Positions 27,601 through 42,600 of a DNA stretch of 64,000 bases are shown in pieces. Within the stretch, counting starts at the first letter, position 1, and every line of letters starts with the position of its first letter. This DNA is from Marthasterias glacialis (taxonomy: Eukaryota; Echinodermata; Asteroidea; Forcipulatida; Asteriidae): contig OU452236.1 in NCBI GenBank assembly GCA_911728455.2, positions 12,821,838-12,885,837 of the forward strand, given 5' to 3'. The position numbers were made by a program, and so were the translations under genes. The notes below the pieces were generated by a model that saw only the letters and a program-made list of their open reading frames with translations, was not told where the DNA came from and did no database searches.

Positions 27601-30600
27601 TGGAAAATGCGCGTTCTAAATGTATTTATTATTATTATTGTTATTATTATACTATAGAAATTACATGTAGATCAACAAGTATCATTTACGTCTGAAGAAA
27701 CAAAATAGTGAACATTTGTACAGACAATGCCCTTAACTTTTTAATGACTAGCCATCAGGACCAGTTACATGTACATGTAGCTTGTCATTTCACCAGTCCA
27801 CAGGCTCTTTCACTAATCAATATTTTATATTATAACACCTCTTCCTTTGATTCTATCTGTTGATTGGCCGAACGTGCGTCACGTGGTGTTGTGTATTTTT
27901 ACTATCACACTGCACACCGACCAAAAGAACTATTAAATGGTACTATCCAACGACAACCTCGAACCCGGTGAAACGATCAAATAATACGTGCATTTGAAAT
28001 ACGATTATGAAAACGAAGGCAGTGTGGTACCCCCTCTTTCTTTTTGTCAAGATTTCCTGTCAGATTTTATACAGTTGTTTGAAGACAGATATACGCACAG
28101 TTGTTTAACGAATATTACCACAAAATGGATGAAACTGAGGTGTTATAAAACAAATATTGACTGCTTTATCTCGTGGCGTAGTAAAACTAGTCACTCTCGG
28201 TGATCCCAGGAGCCGCCTATCTTCCCTCGGCTCCGCCTCGGGAAGATAGGCTGCTCCTGGGATCACCTCGAGTGACTAGTTTTACTACGCCACTCGAAGC
28301 AGTCAATATTTGTATAATAGATACATGTAGTTAGCTTTTTCGACACGGAACTAATGAAGCCATCTGAACCTGTCCAGTTGGAGTAAATTTTGACTGGTCC
28401 TCCGTTGCTTTAACTAGCACTTGGCCAGCGGATCACTGTTACCAGAAAAATGCTGCATGAACAAAAGTCTGAATTCAGCGACAAATCTGAAATTTCTCAT
28501 CTCAGGTGTGGATTTCGCGGAGCACTAGGACTAGTTACTCATCCCAACTCAAGATTAGACTAGTCCTAGCGCTTTGTGAAATTCACATCTGGTCACGTAC
28601 ACTTGTTGAAATCATGCATCAAAAGTAGCCTTAAAAGCAAAGTGTTTGCATTAATCCTTTATGTTCACATCAGACCATGTAATTGAGCCGATCTCTAATC
28701 ATTTACAGGACCCTGGATCATGCGGAAATTACTACAGAGCTTTAAAGGAAGAGTACAGAATTGGTATTCATCCAAACATTTTTTTTACTAGTATCAGTCT
28801 GAAAGCTTACTGATTAGAAGTTCATACCAGTGCCAATCTTCCATAGAAATATTGTTCAAAGTCAAGAAAATAGAATTTGAATACCCTGATTTTAATTCCG
28901 ATTGTAACAATCGAAATTAAGGACAATGTGTTTATCGTAAATGCTGAAAAGTGCGCCCGGTTTTTCACTATTTTCTCCTGACGCGAACAACGGATGGAGC
29001 CCAAACTTTCACAGGTTTTTTTTCTTTCATGTATTGAATCACATAAAATAAGAACACTGCACTATCAGTTTTACCAATCCTACATTTTACCATTTTCATC
29101 ACAAAGGGTATATCGTGACACTGTTTTTAGATACATCATACGTGCGTGATACATGCTGTATGATAGAGTTAATGCCAGACAGACATTTCACACATTAACA
29201 CATGTGTGCATCATGAGCATGTCAACTCGTTGACATCAAGGACTTTAAAAACAGGGATCTGGCTGCTCATGACAGACTGAGGACATTCTCGCTTTTTTGG
29301 TAAAAAACCAATGGGGACATCACTAAAAAAAAACCTAAAAAAACATGTCACCTAAAGTCCAAACAAAGAGAGAACAAAGAGACGGCCTTGATTTACTGAT
29401 TTGACAAACATAGGGTACAGACCGTTCCGCCTGTCAATCAAACTGTGCCCATTGACCAATTGGATCACACCTTTTGGTCATGTGACCTCGGTCAAACTCG
29501 GTCACACGTGCAGCGTACACAAACTACTGTGTGTGGGTGGGGCTTGTTGCCAAAGCCCGAACAGTCTATTGTACATGTACTGGAGACTCTACAAATACAG
29601 GCCTAGTCTCCAACAACCTTCGGGCCTGAATGCTTCGTTCTTGAAAGGGCAAGTGCACTACGGCATTTTCTTCTTGATCGAGGGCACCTCTATGAGGAAA
29701 TTGTAAACTTCTATTGGAACATTTCAAGGGTACCAAGGCAATGACCAGGGGCAACGGAGGCAATTGCCTCGATTGCCTCTGTGAAGTATCAGGCCTGAAT
29801 CTTCCAGTGTTCACCCTAACAGTGGTCTGTTGGCCAAATGCTAGTTAGAACACCTGAAGACAAGACAAAATTCTCTGCAAGTGGTCGACAGTCAGCTATC
29901 TCAATGGTGAAAAGCTCCCTACTACATTTACGAAGTATGAACCTGTGAAAAAGCTGATGGACAAGTAAGCTACGTGGTCCCACTCGTTTATCACTGAAAA
30001 AAGTTGAGGGTAAACCCTGCTCTTCGATGAAGGTCATGTTCCCTGTGTGACCATAACAAAATGAATATTGACTCTCAATTCTACCTGCAAGGGACAGACT
30101 AGATACGCATTCAAACAGTTTCTATCAGTATACAGTTACCAAATAATTTGTAAAATACCTTCAATACTCTCTGGTTTAACGTTTAAGGTTGATGTTTACT
30201 AATTGAGAAGTGTCAGCGGGTGTAGAGTTACTGTCAGTGTTCAGCAAGGATCCATGTCAATTGATAACTAAGGGGTATCCAAGCATGATATCTGACATGG
30301 ACAATCACACTAGACTCGTTGACGGATGGTTAACATCACCTGTCTGTGGAGATGTTTGTACCATGTGCCAACATATATCACAACTGCAGCTTCGCACATT
30401 TTGTACATGTATATGTAGGTCACACTCACAGCCCAGCGTAGTCAAAAATTAGGCCCTAACGTCAGTAGCTTAAAAATCTACAGACGATGTGATATTTCAT
30501 TTTTAATATGTGACCGTGATTGAATAAAATAAACATAAACTTCAATGTTGGATTATTCATTGTCGTCACTTTTTATACAACGTTAGTGTCAATGACTTGT

Positions 30601-33600
30601 GTTTTGGTTTGACTTTATGACTGACAACATCGAGCATGCAACTGGCATCCTGATTATCAAACACACTGCTTTTCAACTTGACCAGGTCCCATAAATTTTG
30701 TTAGTTTGTTGCAACAATGTGGAAAAATACGAATGTAAGCAACCCGAAAAGGAAGGGAACATCAGAGAAAAAGGCAGTTGCATATACATCGGACTCATCC
30801 TTCTAAAGGTACATTGTAGCCAGTTTCTGTGGGGTTATTGGTCGGGCTAGTCAAAATTTGTAAGGGCTACTAGTCAACAAATTTAGTTCACTAGCGCAGT
30901 GGTCTAGTCAGGAAAAAAAGTTAGCGCAAGCCCTGCTACCATACTGTACGTAATTCATATTGCCCAGTTTATAGTCTTTGCCCAATACTTTACTCGCGAC
31001 ATTGATTACTATTATAACACCTCTTCCTTTGATTCTATCTGTTGATTGGCCGAACGTGCGTCACGTGGTGTTGTGTATTTTTACTATCACACTGCACACC
31101 GACCAAAAGAACTATTAAATGGTACTATCCAACGACAACCTCGGATCCGGTGAAACGATCAAATAGTACGTGCATTTGAAATACGATATGAGAACGAAGA
31201 CAGTGTGGTACCCCTCTTTCTCTTTGTCAAGATTTCCTGTCAGCAGATTTTATACATTGTTTATATACGCACAGCTGTTTAACGAACATTACCACAAAAT
31301 GGATGAAATTGAGGTGTTATAAAACAAACATTGACTGCTTTATCTCGTGGCGTAGTAAAACTAGTCACTCTCGGTGATCCCAAGAGCCGCCTATCTTCCC
31401 TCGGCTCTGCCTCGGGAAGATAGGCTGCTCCGGGGATCACTCAGAGTGACTAGTTTTACTACGCCACTCGAAGCAGTCAATATTTGTATATTATACACCA
31501 CACACACAGATCCTTGTCATTTGATTGGTGGAATACATGTACACGTCAAGTGTCATACTTTACTTTGCCATGTACAGTATAGTTACATGTACATGATTTA
31601 TTGCCTGTTTAGTGTCTACTTTGCATTTATTGTGAAAAAAAAGGAAGCAAATGACAAGGATCTTCATGTACATGTATGTGTGAGGTATTGTAAAACAACT
31701 ATTGAATGCTTTTTGTTTGTGCATTGTTACAGAATATAACCACTTCGTGAAATCTGGCTTTATCTACTTCACTCGGCTTTGCCTCGTGAAATAGAGTAAA
31801 CCAGATTTCACCTCGTGATTACATTGTACATTCTGTGGCAATGCACTCACCTGCATGACAATCGACATGCATTCAATATAAATTGGTACTTGTACAGTAC
31901 ATTGTACTTGTAGGCCTACTGACCAAAATGAAATGTTCCCTACCCAATACAGGCAGTACAATGATACATGTACGTGTACATGTGATTGTTCACTTGGATG
32001 AGTCTACCCATGCAAAGTGCACCTACAATCACAATATAACACAAGCATGAGCTACAGGGAATGGAAATTCACTGTAGTACTTTCTCTGTAGTACTACAGA
32101 CACAAACAGGATGAATGCGCTGGGTTCTTTGGGGGTATTCCCCATTCCACTGAAAAACAGAATGCCAGTCTGTACACAGAGTACAGTTTGAGATGGTTTA
32201 AGATAATAACTTGTGCAAGTTTACAATACTTTTATACCATTAAAGGGGCTGTGTCGTCATGATTATAGCAGGCCTGTGTGGCTGTGCATGAAAAGACGAA
32301 CTCTCACCCAGATGCTACACACGCGCGCAGTTGCGGTCAAATCACAAAGGGTGCCGTCTTTGTCAAACTGTGATGTGACCGCCGTCGCACATGCAGGTGT
32401 AGTAACTGGGTTATTCCATTTACTGGTACAATCATGATGACACAGCCCCTTTAACACAGTATAACGATAGTAATCAGTGTAGACAAAATACACTGTACTG
32501 GTATACAGTAATGATTAAAGGTAAGTACCAAGTGAAAAAAATATTTCGAGCGAGTCGAGTGAAAACGAGTTTTAACGTGCAAGTTGGAAGCCACTCGAAA
32601 TAACACATGTTTACTCATTGTACCCATTCCTTGTTGGGGTGTTTCTACCTTTGATCGTCACTGCAGCACTGTAGGCCTGCAGTGTGACTGTACTGTGTGT
32701 ACATGCAAATCTCCAAAAGAAAAAATTAAGCATTTAAGGGTCTTAATACTGAGGCCTTTTGGCAGAGTGCTCTTTTAAAAGTAAAAAAAAAAAGTGAGGT
32801 GGCATCTGTCATTTGCACTGTATAAGTATGTTCTTCGCACGTTAAAAGTTGAACGCGAATGTCGTCTGGTAGAATGACTTGTTTGGAAACAAGCCAAGAT
32901 GCTCACTTTCGATTCACTCACAGTGAAGAAAGAGTTTTCTGCGTATTGCAGGGAAGTTTCTGTGTACACGTATTGCAACCTCCACATTGGCTAACACAGT
33001 ACGCTACACGTGCTATACTACTAGACCCCGCCCTTCTATACATCACCATCGGTGCGGTCAAACAAAGGCAACGCACACATGTGTACCAATGATAGGCCTT
33101 CCTTTGACCTCAGTGAGGGCGCTGTTTGAGCTTGTGACATCACATGCAAGGGTTCTATTGTAAATTGTGTACGATTGTTCACCATCTCTTAATGCCTAAG
33201 TTCCTTTGCTTTTTATTCACCTACAATTTATAAAAATTGTTTACCAGTTGTTGACCTGAGAGTCAATTGACCGTATTTTTGACCACATGAGGGCGCTTTC
33301 AACGGCCAATTTCCTTGCATCACAATTACAGTTTTATTTTATTCTGACGGCCTGTATCGTTTTATTGTATCAATGGCCAAATAAATAATAACAACCAGGA
33401 AAAAATGTTGGTTTTTCTTATTGCACATCACATAAATTTGGTCCACATATCCGCGTTCCAAAATACAAATGTACTGCGAAATAAACTTCTCAGACCTTGA
33501 AATTGCTAATTAATGCCCAGTTTGAAGGCAATCAGGTTGGCTCAGTGGTTTCTTTCCCAACATTCAACCTCTGTGAACCCCGGTTCGAATCCCGCCTCAG

Positions 33601-36600
33601 TTCCTACCAGACTGCATGGGTTTTCCCTCCCAAATCTAAAACAGAACATTTCTACATGTACATCATCTCTTATTCATCCTGTTATTGGCACACTTCGCAA
33701 TACTGGAAGTGTAATAACAGCAATTTAAAATAAAATAAAATAAATGCCAACAAAAAATATTTATCAGAAAGTTTGGCACCGCACATTCTTTTAACAAACT
33801 TTGAGGAAGCAGTTTGGTTCTCACTTTGTTCCCAAAACTCTAACAAAAAAACCAACAGGAACTTAATGCAGTGTTGGCATTTTCTCTTCCTGTTTGACAC
33901 ACATAATAAACAAAATAACATAATATTTGGTTTAAAAATATGAGTCATTGTCAACTAGCACTGCCTGAAAAAGTGAAACTTCACAAATAGATTTAAAAAA
34001 AAAAACCACACACTACACACACAACCCCCCCCCCCAAAAAAAGTTTTTTTTTTTAACGGTGGTCGATCTACATGTAACTGAAGGTTACTGTGCCCTTGTT
34101 AAAACGTTAAGGTCAAAATGGCTTACAATGCGACTCAGCAGGCCTACATGGAAATGAAAAGGTAACACTCCATGCCAAAACACAAATTTACCTGGGTGTA
34201 TTTCCTCAGCAAATGTATAAAAATAAGAGCTTTCATATAAACATCTACACAATATTAGGGCATATGGAAAGTATTTCTCAACATTATACACAATGTTTAG
34301 GAAATCTCATCATCTTGATAATCAAGGCTGTTGTTTCGCCTGTCATCATTTTTAATGCCATTTCACTATTTCCGAGAGGTACCTGATTTTGGAGTGTGCC
34401 TGGAGTCATAAGTGTTCAATGAGCAACACATGTAAAGCAGGTCTGGGTTTTCTAAAATCTTAACTGGTAAAAAAAATGAGTACCATGGTGTTCATCTAGA
34501 AAGTGATTTTTGAGACATTGTTTTATACTGTAACTTTCATATTAGGATCTCATGCACTTGTTAGGCCTAACCATTTGGAATGTCCGATATCTTAATTTTC
34601 TAGCATATTTGAAAAACCCACTTTCAAGATCTTGGTTAACATATCGTCATCGACGCCACGAAGTAGCACCTTGTGTACAAAACCATATTTTTTTCAGTTT
34701 TCAGTTTTTTACGTTTTTATACAACATTCGTCAAGCCCAACAATTTCATGAAGTTTCAAAACTTCACTTGCTTTACTTTTTTAATTATAATAATTATGTA
34801 TGGCAACATTTGCCCGGAATTGACAATCTTTGTTTTCACGAACTAGCACACAAGTAACATTCACAATTGAAATGCACGGCGCACACCATACTCAAATGTG
34901 AACAAAACAATTTCACGAAGTAGCACTGTCCTTGCGCGCGAAGGACGTGTGCGCGCACATAAATTTGCATTACTAATACATTGGAGAGTGTTACTTCGTG
35001 AAATCGGAAATAGTCTATTTTGCTTCTTTTTCAGTTTCACAAAGTAGCATGCACCTTTTTTCCCTTTATTGCTTGTTAATTTAGAATGCAAAGCGGAGAA
35101 AAGCAGTATATTTATCAAGTTCGAAGCATCCAGACTCCACAATGAGAAAACCAGTTGAAAACACTCTGAAATTCTAAAGGATAGTGGCGTTTTAAAAAGC
35201 GTTCAGCTTTAGACGCCGATTTCTCCGATTGCTACTTTTTACTGGTATGTTCGTGTGTGCTACTTCGTGGTGTCAGTGACGATATTACAAAATCAGTCCA
35301 CAAGATTTTTCCTGCCAGCCTAGGCTTGGTAACATCTGAGATTTGCACTGGCAAAACCCCAAACTTCTTGGCATTTACCATAATGGCCTGGAATTACAAG
35401 ATTTATATAAATCTTATTTTTCTCTTAGTGGTAACACTTCAATACTCAACAGACTTGAAAAATATTGATCAGACTCAAATTCAACATTTGAACATCATTT
35501 TTAAATTTAAAGATACACAGTAAGGTATTACTAAGATCTGCAGTCCAGTGTAAATTTTGAGCCATTGTTGATTCTGATGGAAGAAGAGAAATTCTGACAG
35601 TTGTTGGGAACATTGTTACTTTTCAAAATACGTAACAAAATCTCACTTTTTAAAATTGGGTCAAAGTTGAAGGTTCTACCAGAGCCAGTTACTGAAATGA
35701 AATTGACGAATAAAAATATGGCCAACATTTTACACGATAAAGTGACACATGAGCATGTCGGCGTAACTTGAACCACTAGAAACCAACAGTTAGCGGCGTT
35801 ATAGACACTCTACAAGGGCAAAGCTTAGTCTCTCTTGGTTGCTTCTGCTGACAACAACGGCCGCCACACAGCCCAAGCATCAAATGATTGCGCTCATTCC
35901 AATCAATAAACGCAGTTTAAAATTACAGCTCCTTCACAAGTCCACATTTCTCACCAATTGCAACACGATTACTCATGCAATGCGGCAATCATCAGTCACA
36001 CCTCTCGGCTTCATGGTGTGGCAGTTAAGACCTTTCAAGTAATTAATTCGACATAGTAGTTTCAAGTACACGTATGTTTCGTAACGTCAATCGGCGGGAA
36101 GATTCCGGTGAAGTATAGTACAGGCCAACCTCAACGGGGGAAGAGGTTCAGGGAATTGTGTTCACACTGGGATGCACATGCTGTACAACATGTGGAGTTG
36201 ATGAACTTAAAAGAGAGCAGTGTATTTTTTTACATAGTTATTATTTTTTTTGTAAGAGGTGTTAAGTATGGAAGTTTAAAGTGACCATCCACGGTTTTAT
36301 GTTTCCAAGCTAAATTATCATTAAAGAAAATGAAGACAATTTAGGGGTGAACAAAGAAAAATGACTGGAGCAGGATTTGAACCTGAGACCCCTGGTTTAA
36401 CGTACCGACACTCTACCCACTGAGCTATCCAGCCCTACATGTATAGAGCTATGTTTATGGTTGTATTGTATGTAGGGTGTGATCCCTGATGGCGTGTTGT
36501 GGCTGAGCGGATAAGAACACCGGACTCAAGCTCTGGTGTTTCTGATCAGCAGAGTGTGGGTTCGAATCCCGGTCGTGACACTTGTGTCCATAAGCAAGAC

Positions 36601-39600
36601 ACTTAACCATTATTGCTGCATCCTTTGGATGGGACGTAAAGCCCTAGGTCCCGTGTGTTGTGTAATGCACGCATAAGAACCCAGTGCACTTATCGAAAAC
36701 AGAAGGGGTTCGTCCCGGTGTTCCTGGTTTGATCGGCTGCAGATTGCGCCACAGCTCCTTGTAAACCATTACATGGTGCTAAACAAACAGGTCTCATACT
36801 TCAAATCATAACTTCAAATACCTTGTAGGAAAAATACTGAGAAGCGCCCTGTATCCTTTGGCAATTTGGGGCTATATACATTGTAAATCCAGTTATTATT
36901 ATTAAACAGCAGTGTCAGGTTGTATGGCTTCTGACTGGCATCCCCCGAACAAAGATATTGACAAAATAGGGAGACCGCCAACATTAGGGCTGGATAGCTC
37001 AGTTGGTACATGTAGAGCGTCAGTACAATAAGCCTGCAGGTTTGCAGGTTCAAATCCTGCTCCAGTCAATTTTTCTTTGAGGACCCCAAACTTGATTTAA
37101 AATGTACCCAGTCAGTTTCCCTTGGTAGAGGTTAGAGACTCATAATTTTTTCACCCACTTTCATATTTCATAAGGGCTCCATCTTTTGGAAAGTGAGTGC
37201 ATCACAAAACTGAATCTGACCTTGGAACCCCTCTTTAAATGCATATATTTCTTGCTCCAGTACAGTCTGATTGCTGCATATGTCCTGCACATTACTCACT
37301 CGGCTTAAGTTGACACACGAACTATAACAAGGAAAAAGCCTGGGAAACATGTCCGAATGAAAGTGCTTTCATTTCTCATTCTGCAAAAACTAAATTCTTG
37401 TTTTGTCAGACAACAATGCCTTGACTTCAGCATGTTTATTCTGCTTTTCTCAATAGCGCAACGGTACGAAATGTTCACAAGTTCATTTCTTCCACGGAGA
37501 CTAACTATGGGAGACCGTGTTGCCCCAGTCTGAGCCTTAATGCCCCTCAAAAGATCCATCGACAACATTTTCTTATGGATGTGCCCTTTTACCACGGAGA
37601 GTAACTTTGGCACTTGGGGGGGGGGGGGGTTGGAATTCCAGGACTGTCTTCATTTCTTTTACAAAAGCTAGATGAAATTACATTTCAAAGCGGATTTGTT
37701 AGGGAACGATTTCGTCCAGCACTTTTGCACGCTGTAGCAAAATGTGTAGACTGAACATGTTTTGTGCACACTGAATACTAATATGAAGTGTTAGCAACTG
37801 GTGATTTCTGATTAGCACTTTTTACAGTATCCGTGGTTCACAGAGCAGTAAAGAAGGCAAATGACTGTCAATTCAAATAGGATTTGAAAGTTTGCATGGA
37901 GAGAATAGCCTACAATCAATCGAGGTTTGCTGAGACACCATACATGTACATCCATTGTACATCGTACATGACAGCTCTTTAGATGAGAAGCTGAACCTCT
38001 TCGGCAGTACGTAAGCAGCAATCAGCAACAGAGTTCAGCATTCTCCTGAAGACGATGAGAGAATACTGATCGGAATGTTGAGTTGTCAAACCGCTGGTAC
38101 TTTTCAGAACCACCACAACCCATAGAGAGAGTTTTCATGTACATGGTGTCTCCACAAACCTCACTTGACTTTCAATTTCAGAGATGTGCAATTGTGCAAT
38201 TTGTCAAAATTTGGCATTTCCAGTAAACTTCCGACAAGACACGTCCTGCAGTCTGGTGTTTTTGAACAATAATACCTCACCTCACCATTAACTTAAAAAG
38301 TTATCCAATGTTGACTATGAGTCAAATAATTACCATCAAATTCTGTTGAGTATAAAATGTTTACCAATAAGATTAGATAAAAAGTTTATTTTGGGACACT
38401 GTGTAGAAATGGTGTCTCCTTTTGATGCTGGTCTTAAAAAGTAACACATTTTTTGGTCTGACAGTAATTTTTTTTTGCCACAAGCCCTGCCATCTTGTCG
38501 ATCCCCCCAAATTGGAGCCCTGTTAAAAGCAGCTCAATGAGTTGCACCTGGTACTGTATGTTGGTGAATGTAAAGTTTGGCAATGCACATGTACATAACA
38601 CACTACCGTGCACACACACTAGGCCTATATACACATGTACATGTACCTTCAAGTACATTGTGGCTATGATGTGATCACATTTATATGGGATTTAGTCGTC
38701 CTGCACCAGACCTACATGTATACATGTATGTACACGTATGGCCAGACAATAGAGAACAATGCTTCATGTACATGTATAAAGCAACATTCACCCATTCACC
38801 GTCCTTCACCCAAACAACAGAATGACATTGTACCAGATGACCTCACATGCCCATCGAGGATTTCCGGAAGAAAAGTGACACATGTGCATTGTATAAACTG
38901 TACATGTACAAAAATATACATGTACAGTGTACAGTGTACACGTAGTTGGATATTTATACACATTGCCTGACATAAAATGTATGAAGCGTCACAATTGAAA
39001 AACAGCGCGTACTGAATTGTTGCGTCACCAAACTTCGCTTCGCATTAGCTTTCGCATTAAGTATGAACCGGGCTTGCCTTGTATCAAGCTAAACACGTTC
39101 ATACTCAGCATGATGGTGATTTCAAAGTGAATTTGACATCGTTAATGGAGGTTAGACTCTGACCACGTATTGCAGAATGTGGTTTGTCCTACACATACAT
39201 GTACATGTACTCGTGAACAAACCCAAATCAGAGGTCTTTCATTGATTCACTACACCTCTGATGGCACAATGTAACAAACTAATTAATAAAACTAGCATGA
39301 ATTAAAAAAAAATTCCAGGCCTTGAAATTCACTCTTAAAGGGGCACGGTCATTTTCCTCTGGTAAGGGGCACTTCCATGTCATTTGCATTGGAACTTTGC
39401 AAAAGGCACCACAGCAAAAGCACAGGGCACCGTGGGCAATGGACCGGTCCATTAGGCCCCGCCTACCTTAGCAACTGCCTAGCAACAGCACATGGCGTGA
39501 CTTTCTTGCCCGGATCGCAGCGTGGCAGTGGTTCGGTTGCGGCCACACACGCGTATCGGATACACACACGTACTGGTTTTCGTTAACGATTATATGGATT

Positions 39601-42600
39601 TAGTTTCCTGTCCTTTTGAGCAGTGCCTCGAGTCCAAAGAATGATGCAGACAGGAACACTGTTAAACCACTTGTATTGGAACTTTGCAAAAGGCACCACA
39701 GCAAAAGCACAGGGCACCGTGGCAATGGACCGATCCATTAAGCCCCGCCTACCTTAGCAACTGCCTAGCAACAGCACATGGCGTGACTTTCTTGCCTGGA
39801 TCGCAGCGTGGCAGCGGTTCGGTTGCGGCCACACACGCGTATCGGATACACACACGTACTGGTTTTCGTTAACGATTATATGGATTTAGTTTCCTGTCCT
39901 TTTGAGCAGTGCCTCGAGTCCAAAGAATGATGCAGACAGGAACACTGTTAAACCACTTTGACACGACTGTACAGGGACCACTACTGTGGGATTCGCACCA
40001 CAGAAATACGAAAAATTAAAACAAACTAAACAGTTGTGTGTGCTGTTGTTAGAACAATGACGGCGGTTTGTTTACTAATTCTAAACGTGTTGGACCTTTG
40101 TCAGACTTTTGTCAGCCTTTAGTGGCCTTGTAGAGGCTGTGATTGGTCAATACGTTAGTAGGCGGGGCTTAATGGATCAGTCTATTGCGTTGGTACATGT
40201 ACATGTAGTTCTTTTCACAAACACTTGTATGTAAAATTATATTATACTGTACATTACACAATGTACACTGTCTTTTTTTGTGGCTAATTTAAATAAAAAA
40301 AATTCACTTTGAGAACTGACAGTAATAAATTGGGTTTTCATTAGGCACACACACACACCCCTGACTGAATAACCCTAAAAATGTTGCCAGCTCTAATTTC
40401 ACACACTAAATGTAGCCAGAAAGGAAAATGAAACTTTCCATATATACACAAATTATGAGCCTGACTAGACTAAATAATGCCAACAAAAACTGTTTGAAGT
40501 TTTTTCCAAATAAGTTTTGATTTTTGTGTTGTTTTGACACACCGTTAAGGATGCAGCTGTCAACAGTCTGGGACAACTAAAGTACGTGCAATAACATTTT
40601 CATTCCTTTGTTGTTATACTTCAGACCTTAATATTTTTCCCTGTTACACCAAATGTATTCCGATTTTTTATTTATTATTATTATTTTTTTTTGGGGGGGC
40701 ACCTTCATTCTTAAACACAATCTCTGGAGAAACATTTTGTTTGCAAATTTATACAAGAAACGTCCCCTCGTATTTAAGCGTTTGTGCCTACACGCTGACA
40801 CAGAGATTATCCATCATCCAACTGAACAGAGTCACGCCATCAGTGTTAAACTAATTAACTTTCCTCTTTTTTTTACTGGTAGGGCTTACTTGATCACTAC
40901 TGCAGGCGTTCTAAAAACTAATTGTGCGACTACGGGCTGAACGCCCGTGTCAGAATGAGCAGCGTGTTTGACACATTGCGTTTGCCCGCTCAGTCGTCTA
41001 ATCTAATTAATTAAAGAGATTCTTTTGATATTGCACCATTCTTCGATCAAATCAATGCCCCAGGATTACGAGCCACTTGGTCGTTCACCTTGGATACAGT
41101 CAACGATTTATGAGAAAAATCTGACACTTTTAAAAAGTACACCTGTGCAGAACACCAGAGAGTGCATCCACAGTTCACGTGTACAAGGTAGTGTTTACAC
41201 ATGTTATACAATTTGTACCTAACCTCAACTTCAACGGCAGATAATCACAAACAACTGACGAACTCCAACTAATTTTGCATCCCATAATAAAGTAACCCCC
41301 AAAATACCACATCATAAGTACTGTCTGTGACTGACTCCCTGCTTGATTTTTTCTTAACCAGAAATTTGTTTTGAAGTAATCCTTTTTTCGTGCAAAAAGC
41401 AAAAAAACCTGGGTCCTGGGGTGGATTTCACAAAACTAGTCCTAATTTTGGACTAGTCCTAACATATGACCAGTCCTATAAGTTAGGACTAGTTACTCGG
41501 CCTAACTCAAGATATCATAAGACTAGTCCTAGCGCTTTGTGAAATCCACCCCTGTACACATTGTACAGTACACATACATGTAGTGTGTTCCCTCGACAGA
41601 TTGTACTACATGTACACATGTGTACGTACAATGAACACGAACCAACATTCTAAGATTACTGATTAAGGTATGTACATGGACATGCTGCCACCAATCAGTT
41701 CACATTCCCGGCTTTCAATTCAATGTGTGTACACGGTACAGCAGCTCCATTGTTGTAATAACACCAATTATACATGTAGATGCTAACAATATGTACATGG
41801 TACAAGGGAATCAATTTGGCACTTCAGGCTTGGTTTGACCTGAGTACACATTGTACAATATGTCAACCTATTGTACGTATTGGGAGAGTATCAAGATGGC
41901 TGCCCAATGATCCAAGAAACAGTTCCATTAGAAGCAAGATCTCCTTGGGAAACAAAAAACGTCTTTCTTCTCCCACCACACCAAATCAACTCAATGCAAG
42001 CAAATCAAGGCTTGGGTAAAATAGTCTGAGCCCATTTGATATTATGAGGATCACTATTTAGGCCTACTAAAACTGCAATTTGCACACAGGAAACTTGACA
42101 AAAATGGTGGCTGATTTAATCCAAGTATTTGTATAGTGTATCATGGTATCTATAGACCATGTAACCTTTGTTTACAAAAAGAGTGACCTTGTACATTCCA
42201 GTGCCTTTCTGGCAGGCAAGATACTACACTGGTCATATGGGAATTTTACATTTTGTGTCATACATGTAATAGCCACCATGTACACAAGTAAATTTGAGAC
42301 TTATAATAACAGCTGAACAAGTTTTGAGATGTGCCTCCTTTCTTCATTCATACCAAAAGTTGATAAAAACTAGACAGCACTTTCAATCAGAGTTAGTGTT
42401 TTCTTCCATTGAGCTGTGTACAAATCGTGCCTGCAGAAAGTCCAGGCTCTGTGGCTCTTTTGTAAACATGTGATGTCACATCCATTCAAAAAGCTGAACC
42501 CAATTCCATAACCATACAACTTTGTTAAGAAGAGAAAACTTGCTCAGCAAAAAACGGGTAACCAGACAAACTTCCATGAAATACACCATCGCTTGTGACT

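Noticed and set aside
27988-28203. 71-codon ORF and others in 31374-31739
   Set aside because: They lie in foldback elements and stop differently in the two copies.
29401-29706. 101-codon plus-strand ORF
   Set aside because: No recognisable domain, and part of it is a repeat also present at 26190.
34021-34056. C-run followed by A- and T-runs as a structured site
   Set aside because: Simple homopolymers, common in this window.
36988-37070. tRNA gene on the plus strand
   Set aside because: D-loop carries an insertion, the anticodon arm does not fold, and the tail matches two other T2 SINE copies.
39377-39872. Two similar ORFs of 69 and 62 codons
   Set aside because: Their similarity is due to the 287-bp tandem duplication of a TIR element; no coding signal.
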